Part shown: positions 5,171-11,073 of the stretch, in pieces
How positions within the stretch are numbered: the stretch's first letter is position 1
Layout: every line of letters begins with the position of its first letter
Assembly (NCBI GenBank): GCA_009787485.1
Contig: WQWP01000074.1
Span: 1 to 11,073, forward strand
Source: Lentimicrobiaceae bacterium
GTDB lineage: Bacteria > Bacteroidota > Bacteroidia > Bacteroidales > WCHB1-69
Length of the DNA: 11,073 nt
Direction of reading: 5' to 3'
Notes under the pieces: model-generated
What the model was told of the DNA's origin: nothing
Databases searched by the model: none
The model's input: only the letters and a program-made list of their open reading frames with translations
Program-made: the position numbers and the translations under genes

Positions 5171-6454
5171 TTATTTCATCAATGCCTCTATCTCTTCAAC
5201 CTCCACCGGCACCTCCGCAAACAAATCTATCGGATTCTCCCCTACCACCACATCCGTTTCCAAGCGCACGCCAATCCCTTCTCCTGCAATGTAAATCCCC
5301 GGCTCACAACTCAATACCATCCCGGCTTGAAAAACAAATTCGCGTTGCCCTACATCATGCACATCCAACCCGATAAAATGGCTGGTATTGTGCATGAAGT
5401 ACTTCTTAAACAAAGGTTTATCTTTCGGCTGATTTTTCACATCTTCTTCCGTATAAAGCCCTAACTTAATAAGCTCCTCATCCATACGTTTAAACACATG
5501 ATCGTTAATTTTATGAATCGTCATGCCGGGTTTAAAAAGCGGAATCGCTTCTTTGTAAATATCTAAAACAGCTTGATACACTTGCTTTTGGCGTGGGGTA
5601 AAACGTCCGTTTACCGGCACTGTGCGCGTAATATCTGCAGCATAATTGGCATATTCGGCTCCAAAATCCATCAACAACAGATCGCCGTCTTGCATCTTTT
5701 TATCGTTCGTAATATAGTGCAAAATGCAAGTATCGGCTCCCGAAGCCACGATGGGGGCAAAGGAGTAGCCGGTGGCTCCGTTTTTTATCATTTCATAAAT
5801 CAGTTCGGCTTCAATTTCATATTCGTAAACATCCGGTTTTATGGCTTTTACGGCGCGCAAAAAGGCTTTGTGGGTAATTTCGCATGCTTTTCGGAGCGCT
5901 TTAAATTCTTCTGCATGTTTTACGATGCGCAACGGATATAAAATGGGCGCCAATCTTTTATAAGTGTGTAACGGATAAGTTTTTCTTAATTTTTTTATCA
6001 ATCGAAACTCCTGCGTAGGATGCGTAACTTTCATGCGCGGATTTTCGGGGAAATGCAGATAAATATTTTGCGAATTGACAATAATATTATGCAGCGTACT
6101 TTCTAAATTTTCCACAAACATCACGTTTTCAATGCCAGAGATTTCCGTAGCTTGTTCTTTGGTAAGGCGATGTCCGTACCACACGACCATCTCCGGAGAA
6201 GGATTTTTGATAAATAGAATTTCGCGGAAAGTGGGGTCATGATGCCAGGGCGCCAGCACCAACGTGGTGTCTTCCTGATCAATGCCGCATAAATACAGCA
6301 GTTCGGCATTTTGTTTAAACGGGAATGTGGTGTCGCCCGAGCGCGGATATTCATCGTGCGAAGTGAGAATGGCAACGGAGTTTTGCTCCATTTCGCTTAC
6401 CACATCCTGGCGGTTTTTTTTGTAAAAATCGGGGTGTAAAGGAGTGTATTTCAT
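5171..6454 (-). CDS. pepP: Xaa-Pro aminopeptidase (aminopeptidase P, M24B)
   Basis: Cytoplasmic metallopeptidase that removes the N-terminal residue from peptides with proline in second position. The 427-residue product has the M24B layout. An N-terminal creatinase-like domain (about 1-175) contains AILTSHDEYPRSGDTTFPF and AELLYLCGI. A C-terminal pita-bread domain carries the five metal ligands Asp263 (LLMDFGAEY), Asp274 (AADITRTVP), His359 (HNTSHFIGLDVHD), Glu384 (SCEPGIYI) and Glu399 (VRLETDVVV). I chose the ATG at 6454 because MKYTPLHPDFYKKNR is a family-like beginning. The frame stays open 47 codons further upstream, but only through the palindromic repeat, and that stretch is not protein-like. 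No signal peptide is seen. It is the first gene of a leftward operon, 32 nt before murD-murB. Confidence 0.93.
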   Translation of the reverse strand: MKYTPLHPDFYKKNRQDVVSEMEQNSVAILTSHDEYPRSGDTTFPFKQNAELLYLCGIDQEDTTLVLAPWHHDPTFREILFIKNPSPEMVVWYGHRLTKEQATEISGIENVMFVENLESTLHNIIVNSQNIYLHFPENPRMKVTHPTQEFRLIKKLRKTYPLHTYKRLAPILYPLRIVKHAEEFKALRKACEITHKAFLRAVKAIKPDVYEYEIEAELIYEMIKNGATGYSFAPIVASGADTCILHYITNDKKMQDGDLLLMDFGAEYANYAADITRTVPVNGRFTPRQKQVYQAVLDIYKEAIPLFKPGMTIHKINDHVFKRMDEELIKLGLYTEEDVKNQPKDKPLFKKYFMHNTSHFIGLDVHDVGQREFVFQAGMVLSCEPGIYIAGEGIGVRLETDVVVGENPIDLFAEVPVEVEEIEALMK

Positions 6455-6473
6455 AATGGAAAAATTTTGACCG

Positions 6474-6481
6474 CGAAGGTA
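6474..6481 (-). promoter_or_regulatory. possible -7 element for the aminopeptidase operon
   Basis: On the minus strand TACCTTCG matches the Bacteroidota -7 consensus TAnnTTTG at five of the six fixed positions and points toward the aminopeptidase gene. It gives a short leader of roughly 13 nt. No TTTG is present at the usual -33 distance, so the call is weak. The element lies in the outer arm of the palindrome. Confidence 0.35.
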
Positions 6482-6604
6482 TAATATTTTTTGTAATTTC
6501 TCTGTGAAATTCTGTGAACTCTGTGTCTCTGTGCTGAAAAAAATACTCAGCACAGAGACACAGAATTCACAAAGTAGCACAGAGAAATTGTACACATTAT
6601 TTTA

Positions 6605-6612
6605 TACTTTCG
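6605..6612 (+). promoter_or_regulatory. possible -7 element for the gatE-like gene
   Basis: TACTTTCG, within TATACTTTCGCG, matches TAnnTTTG at five of six fixed positions and points toward the gatE-like gene, with a leader of about 55 nt. It is the mirror image of the element at 6474-6481. The -33 TTTG is again missing at the expected spacing. Confidence 0.35.
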
Positions 6613-6674
6613 CGAATTATTATATCGCAGATGATTAAATCGGTTAATTATTTGAATATTAGCAGTTTAAATAT

Positions 6675-8627
6675 ATGAAAAAACGAAATCCCCGACAGAA
6701 TTTTGAAGAAACAAAAAATGCCATCGGCTACGTTGCCCGCAAAGAAGCTACTCAGAAAGATTATGATAGAATCGGTTTTATGTCCGGTTTGGAGGTGCAC
6801 CAACAATTATTAACGAAAAGAAAATTGTTTTGTCGCTGCCCCGCCGGAATTTACCAAAAGCCTGATGAATTTGATGCGGAATTGATTCGCCACATGCGCC
6901 CAACCTTATCTGAATTAGGCGAATACGACGGCACCGCGTTAATGGAATTTCGTACGCAAAAGGAAATTATTTACCGCATTGCGCACCCAACGGCTTGCAC
7001 GTATGATGTGGATGACACGCCGCCGTTTCCCATTGACAGAGAAGCGTTGGATATTGCATTGGAAGTAGCGTTAACTTCCAGAATGAATATCGTGGGCGAG
7101 GTGCACATTACGCGCAAACAATATTTGGACGGCTCTATCCCTACCGGTTTCCAACGTACTGCTATTGTGGGCATTGGCGGAGAAATCCCCTTGAAAAACA
7201 AAAAAGTGCGTTTAATCCAAATGAGTGTAGAAGAAGATTCTTGCCGTGAGGTTTCCGACATCGGACACCAACGCATTTACCGCACCGACCGCTTGGGAAT
7301 GCCTCTTATTGAGACAGTTACCTATCCCGATATGAAAAACCCCGATGAAGTGCGGGAAGCGTGTGATTACATCCGCTTTTTAAATCGCAGCACGGGAAAA
7401 GTGCGTACCGGCATCGGCGCGGGGCGCGAAGATGTGAACGTGAGCTGTGCCGGCGGAACACGCGTGGAAATTAAAGGCGTTGCCCGTACCAAATGGATTC
7501 CGGAACTTACACACGTAGAAGCATTTCGCCAATGGGCGCTGCTGGCAATTCGCGAAGAATTGAAAAAACGCACCGCTAAAGAAGATTGGAAAATGCAAGC
7601 TATAGAATTGAATCCCAAAGATTTTCATTTCTATTACGTTCCTATACAAGAGGCTATGGAAAGAAAAGAAAAACTGTATGCGGTAAATTTACCGAAATTC
7701 GGCGGTTTGCTTTCTCATTTTACACAGCCCACGAAACCTTTCTACGATGAATTTACCAATCGTTTGAAAGTGATTGCCTGTATCGAAAAACCAAACATGG
7801 CAACCAGCGAAGATATTGATGATGTGATCAGTAACAATGTTTTTGAAAGGCTTCAAACGCTTTTTAACGCCAATGAAGAAGATGCGCAAATTATCTTTTG
7901 GTCGCCGGAAGCCGATGTAAAAACAGCTTTGGAAACCATTGAAGAGCGCGCACTTATGTCTTTTGATGGGGTGCCGAACGAAACGCGCAAGTCGTTTGTG
8001 GATGGCACGACCATTTTTGAGCGCGTGCTTCCGGGTGCCGACCGGATGTATCCCGATACCGACTCAGCGCCTATTCCGATTCTCTCCTCATATATTGAAG
8101 AACTTCGCAAAAACATTCCCGACGAAGTGGTAGAGCGTTACGCGCAGTTAGTAAAATGGAATGTGCCGCAAGATTGTTATAACTACATCTTTACGCATAA
8201 TTTCTTCCCGCTTATTAAAACCATAGTGGAAGAATTAAAGTTGAATCCCAAACGTGTAGGCGTTTTCTTCGGGCAAAAACTGAAACATTTACACGGGCAA
8301 CATAAAAAAATCACGTTCCAACCGCAACGTATTTACGACTTGTTTGCTTTCCTGCAACAAGAAAAAATAGATTTTTCTATTATATGTAAAATGTTACAAC
8401 AGATGTTTTTATATCCAAAAATGGATTTCAATACGATGCTTGGCAATCTAAAATTCAAGAAGGTAGATCCGAAAGAAATTGAAGCGAAAATTCCTGCTTT
8501 GAGCGAAAAATTTGCCCCTCGCCGTAAAGATACCAACGCACAAGATAAAGTGAATGCCGTGATGGGGCAATTGCGTATTTTAAGCGAAGGCAATGTTCAT
8601 TTAGCAGAATTGGCTAAAAAAATATAA
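6675..8627 (+). CDS. gatE: GatE-type Glu-tRNA(Gln) amidotransferase subunit
   Basis: Predicted tRNA-binding kinase/transamidase subunit that, with the glutaminase subunit GatD, converts Glu-tRNA(Gln) to Gln-tRNA(Gln). The 650 residues follow GatE rather than bacterial GatB. After a ~33-residue N-terminal extension come SGLEVHQQL (37-45) and KLFCRCP (50-56). Then come the GatE-style RKQYLDGSIPTGFQRT (147-162; GatB has a YF-P-LPKGYQ pattern), SVEEDSCREV with acidic Glu186/Glu187, DRLGMPLIE (205-213) and EDVNVSCAGGTRVEIKG. The clearest mark is the inserted aspartyl-tRNA synthetase-like GAD domain at about 335-470, ending GVPNETRKSFVDGTTIF and VLPGADRMYPDTD. A helical and tail region follows. The start ATG has an AT-rich leader without Shine-Dalgarno. 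No gatD is in the window. The next gene begins 4 nt after the stop. Confidence 0.88.
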   Translation: MKKRNPRQNFEETKNAIGYVARKEATQKDYDRIGFMSGLEVHQQLLTKRKLFCRCPAGIYQKPDEFDAELIRHMRPTLSELGEYDGTALMEFRTQKEIIYRIAHPTACTYDVDDTPPFPIDREALDIALEVALTSRMNIVGEVHITRKQYLDGSIPTGFQRTAIVGIGGEIPLKNKKVRLIQMSVEEDSCREVSDIGHQRIYRTDRLGMPLIETVTYPDMKNPDEVREACDYIRFLNRSTGKVRTGIGAGREDVNVSCAGGTRVEIKGVARTKWIPELTHVEAFRQWALLAIREELKKRTAKEDWKMQAIELNPKDFHFYYVPIQEAMERKEKLYAVNLPKFGGLLSHFTQPTKPFYDEFTNRLKVIACIEKPNMATSEDIDDVISNNVFERLQTLFNANEEDAQIIFWSPEADVKTALETIEERALMSFDGVPNETRKSFVDGTTIFERVLPGADRMYPDTDSAPIPILSSYIEELRKNIPDEVVERYAQLVKWNVPQDCYNYIFTHNFFPLIKTIVEELKLNPKRVGVFFGQKLKHLHGQHKKITFQPQRIYDLFAFLQQEKIDFSIICKMLQQMFLYPKMDFNTMLGNLKFKKVDPKEIEAKIPALSEKFAPRRKDTNAQDKVNAVMGQLRILSEGNVHLAELAKKI

Positions 8628-8631
8628 CACG

Positions 8632-9375
8632 GTGGCTTTACAGGAAACATTTGAAATACAAGGCAATTGGCTGTTTAAAAGAAGAAGTCTCTTTCCTCTG
8701 TTCATACTGATACCCGGCGTTTTGTGGTATGTTTTTTTACTGTATAACCACCAAGTTTCAGTTCATGCCTGGTGGATTGATTTTCTGTTTTTGTGCATCG
8801 GTTTCTTAGGTTTAGGAATTAGAATTTTTACCATAGGATTTACGCCCGTTGGCACCAGCGGCAGAAATACCGGAAAGGGCCAAATTGCCGAGCAGTTAAA
8901 CACATCGGGCATCTATTCCATAGTGAGACATCCGCTATATTTGGGAAACTTTTTCATGTGGCTTGCTCCGGTGCTCATCTTATCGGATTTATGGTTTACC
9001 TTGTTCTTTTGTGCATTCTATTGGATTTATTACGAAAGAATTATGTTTGCTGAAGAACAATTTTTGAGAAAAAAATTTGGACAAGCTTACTTAGATTGGG
9101 CAAACGAAACACCTGCATTTTTCCCAAAGTTTTGGCAGTATAAAAAAACGAGTTTAAAATTTTCCCTGAAAAACATACTCAAACGCGAGTATAGCGGTTT
9201 CTTCGGGTTAGTTTTTATAATGACGATGTTAAGGATGACTGGATTTGCGGTAACAACAAAACAACTCTATCTTGATATGCCTTGGGTTGTTATATTCTTA
9301 ATGGCGTTTGTTATCTTTTTGTCGTTAAAGATATTGAAGAAGTTTACGAAGGTTTTGGATGTGGAGGGGCGGTAG
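8632..9375 (+). CDS. membrane methyltransferase of the ICMT/PEMT family
   Basis: Integral inner-membrane methyltransferase, probably using S-adenosylmethionine. The 247 residues contain hydrophobic segments near 20-38, 50-68, 102-134 (probably a helical pair), 188-204 and 217-234. The family signature is present: IVRHPLYLGNF (97-106) followed by YYERIMFAEEQFLRKKFGQAY, where the His-Pro, Glu135, Glu141/142 and the Gly-x-x-Tyr line up with the cofactor site of isoprenylcysteine and phospholipid methyltransferases. The substrate cannot be inferred; a lipid or lipid-A-type head group is one option. The start is GTG at 8632, 4 nt after the gatE stop, and no in-frame ATG comes early enough, so the pair is probably translationally coupled. 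The C-terminal half (about 165-247) is less conserved. Confidence 0.82.
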   Translation: MALQETFEIQGNWLFKRRSLFPLFILIPGVLWYVFLLYNHQVSVHAWWIDFLFLCIGFLGLGIRIFTIGFTPVGTSGRNTGKGQIAEQLNTSGIYSIVRHPLYLGNFFMWLAPVLILSDLWFTLFFCAFYWIYYERIMFAEEQFLRKKFGQAYLDWANETPAFFPKFWQYKKTSLKFSLKNILKREYSGFFGLVFIMTMLRMTGFAVTTKQLYLDMPWVVIFLMAFVIFLSLKILKKFTKVLDVEGR

Positions 9376-9477
9376 ATTAGTAGGGGTCAGTTTCATTGGA
9401 ATGTGCAAGTTGCTTCCGAAATACCGAAAAACACTTACGACAGAAGACAGAAAAGAACTAATTTAAAAGCTCCTCTA

Positions 9478-11073
9478 CTATCTCTCCGGATACAAATTCA
9501 CCCTCACATAATGCTCCACATCAAAATATTGTTGCAAAAAGTGTGCAATATCTTTGGAGGTGAGCTTATTCACACGCTCCTCAAACGTAGAAATGGTAGT
9601 AATATCATCATTTTGAATCCACATATTTGTAAGCAAATGTCGCCAAACTTCATTGGTTTGCATTTGGGTTTCGCGTTGTTTAAGCAGTTGGTTTCTTACT
9701 TTGGTCATGGTTTCTTCGGAAGGACCATGTTGTTGCATGTCTCTTAAAATTCTAAATGCAGCATCGGCAAGATTGTCGGTGTTATTGGGATTGCATCCGA
9801 AGAAAATGATCATCGAATATTCCGGTTTCGGAACTTGATGAAAATTGAATATGAGCATGGGAGAATATACGCCGCTCATTTTTTCACGAATTTCGGCTAT
9901 CAATTCTATATCTAAAGCATCTTTCAGGGCGCGCAAAATGGTTTTGTTCTCTTCTGTCCATGTAAATTCTTTTTGAAAACCAATGCCCACAAAACTTTGC
10001 TCTTCTGTGCCGATAAATATGTCCTGATCTATTTGTTCCGCAGGAAATCCTTTTACTACATCAGGGTTAATCATATCGCATTTTGCAACAGTTGGAAGTG
10101 AGCCCAAGTAGAGTTCAAGAAAGTCTCTCATTATGGTTTCATCAAAATTTCCTACAAATGTAAAAATAAAACCTGCCGGATTGGCAAAACGCTCTTTGTA
10201 AAGTTCAAACGCTCTGTCATAATCAGCGGTGTTAATGAAATCATCCGTATAAATAAAACTTACGAGTTGGTGGGGCGAATAAAAATCGTTTTGAGTAATA
10301 GCCTTTACTATATATTTAAGCGCCCGATACATAGGCATAGATTCAATCATTTTAAGCTGCTCTGTGATTTCTTTTGTAATCAACTCATATACGGTAGGAT
10401 CGTATCTTGGAGAAGCAAAAAAAGCATGCAAGTACTGGAAGAAAAATTCCAAATCTTTTGGGGTTGAGCTTCCGGTCATTTCTTCCGTAAAAATGGAGAT
10501 GTCGGGAGTAAGTCCCACTTGTTTTCCTTTCATTTTCTTGGTTAACGAAACATAATCAATCTCGCTGATACCGGCTCTATCCACAAAAGCAGCGGCAAGA
10601 ACACCGGAGGCCAAATCAGTTTCGCCATACAAACTCATGCCTCCTCTACTTACAGCTCTAAACAAAATCTCATCATTTTTAAAATCGGTTTTTTTCAACA
10701 ATACTGTAATGCCGTTACTGAGAGTTACTTTTGTTACACCTACATCAGAAATTAGATTTTCAGAGATAATTTGACCTCTTTGCAACGACTCTACATCCAC
10801 CATTTCCTGTTCTTTATACGTGTCGATGTAAGGCTCTACATTTTCTAAAGAAGCGTCTTTCACAATAGCCAAAATTTCTGCTTCGGCAGGCACCATCACG
10901 CCTTCTTTTTCGGGCGCCATTACAACAACTGCAATATTTTCTTTGGTAATCCATTGATTAGCCAACGCATTCACTTCTTCTAAAGTAATCTCTTCCAAAT
11001 ACTTCTTTGCATAATTAAAAACGCGTTTTGCACCCGGAATGGGGTCTTTACGCAAATAGTGGCTCAAATACTC
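9478..11073 (-). CDS. M16 (pitrilysin-like) metallopeptidase, C-terminal part
   Basis: C-terminal 531 residues of a long zinc peptidase of family M16; the frame stays open to the window edge, where it reads EYLSHYLRKDPIPGAK. Long M16B proteins consist of an active N-terminal half carrying HxxEH and a degenerate C-terminal half. This window shows the end of the first half (to about residue 100) and the whole second half, starting near VTKVTLSNGITVLLKK. ILFRAVSRGGMSLYGE, FTFVGNFDE and SFVGIGFQKEF fit the family. No HxxEH occurs in the visible part, as expected for the second half. Because the N-terminus is missing, a signal peptide or lipobox cannot be assessed. The gene converges with the methyltransferase gene across 102 bp in which I see no clear terminator. 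Confidence 0.9.
   Translation of the reverse strand, partial: EYLSHYLRKDPIPGAKRVFNYAKKYLEEITLEEVNALANQWITKENIAVVVMAPEKEGVMVPAEAEILAIVKDASLENVEPYIDTYKEQEMVDVESLQRGQIISENLISDVGVTKVTLSNGITVLLKKTDFKNDEILFRAVSRGGMSLYGETDLASGVLAAAFVDRAGISEIDYVSLTKKMKGKQVGLTPDISIFTEEMTGSSTPKDLEFFFQYLHAFFASPRYDPTVYELITKEITEQLKMIESMPMYRALKYIVKAITQNDFYSPHQLVSFIYTDDFINTADYDRAFELYKERFANPAGFIFTFVGNFDETIMRDFLELYLGSLPTVAKCDMINPDVVKGFPAEQIDQDIFIGTEEQSFVGIGFQKEFTWTEENKTILRALKDALDIELIAEIREKMSGVYSPMLIFNFHQVPKPEYSMIIFFGCNPNNTDNLADAAFRILRDMQQHGPSEETMTKVRNQLLKQRETQMQTNEVWRHLLTNMWIQNDDITTISTFEERVNKLTSKDIAHFLQQYFDVEHYVRVNLYPER

Larger units (their letters stand above)
6472..6614. repeat. ~143-bp imperfect palindrome in divergent intergenic region
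   Basis: Inner arms of 43 bp (6495-6537 and 6547-6589) pair at 38 positions around a 9-base loop. The outer ends also mirror each other: CGCGAAGGTATAA at 6472-6484 against CGCGAAAGTATAA on the other strand at 6614-6602, 12 of 13 identical. The arms are rich in CTCTGTG and CACAGAG, relating them to the CTTTGCG-family units elsewhere in the window. No target-site duplication is obvious. It resembles a MITE-like or REP-like element but encodes nothing recognisable. Confidence 0.85.

Noticed and set aside
6455..6595. A 47-codon N-terminal extension of the aminopeptidase frame (MYNFSVLLCEFCVSVL...)
   Set aside because: It is encoded by the palindromic repeat, reads like the typical translation of CACAGAG-type repeats, and the family-like N-terminus begins at 6454.
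9376..9477. Possible bidirectional terminator between convergent genes
   Set aside because: No GC-rich stem with a T-run could be found on either strand in these 102 bases.
9403..9747. A 114-codon + frame
   Set aside because: It is antisense to the M16 peptidase gene for most of its length and has no protein-like features.

Overview
The window comes from a member of the Bacteroidota. The ribosomal proteins have Bacteroidota-type sequences. Start codons have no Shine-Dalgarno sequence and follow A/T-rich leaders. One promoter is an exact match to the phylum consensus (TTTG, 20 nt, TAnnTTTG). Base composition is moderately AT-rich. No RNA gene, CRISPR array or intact insertion sequence is visible.

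Bases 1-1356 (+) hold the end of an S10-type ribosomal operon: rplP (5' end cut by the window), rpmC, rpsQ and rplN. A strong intrinsic terminator follows immediately. In most bacteria rplN is followed by rplX, rplE and the rest of the spc cluster; here those genes are absent.

Bases 1357-2326 hold about 340 bp without a convincing gene, then a DUF433/DUF5615 toxin-antitoxin pair (-) with overlapping genes and its own promoter.

Bases 2351-6454 (-) look like one operon read right to left: a metal-dependent Xaa-Pro aminopeptidase, a 747-residue fusion of a MurD-type ligase with a type I MurB reductase, and a spermidine/diamine acetyltransferase-like GNAT. The two gaps in this operon contain short repeats of a CTTTGCG family placed just after stop codons. 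A 27-bp tandem, hairpin-forming repeat lies in frame inside the MurB half.

Bases 6472-6614 form a ~143-bp imperfect palindrome between the divergent aminopeptidase and gatE-like genes, with mirrored promoter-like elements at its ends.

Bases 6675-9375 (+) encode a GatE-type tRNA amidotransferase subunit, a family best known from archaea, followed 4 nt later by a membrane methyltransferase of the isoprenylcysteine/phospholipid methyltransferase fold.

Bases 9478-11073 (-) hold the C-terminal part of a long M16 (pitrilysin-like) peptidase whose start lies outside the window.

The points most worth a second look are the MurD-MurB fusion with its unusual MurD residues, the GatE-type protein in a bacterium, the break of the ribosomal operon, and the repeat families.
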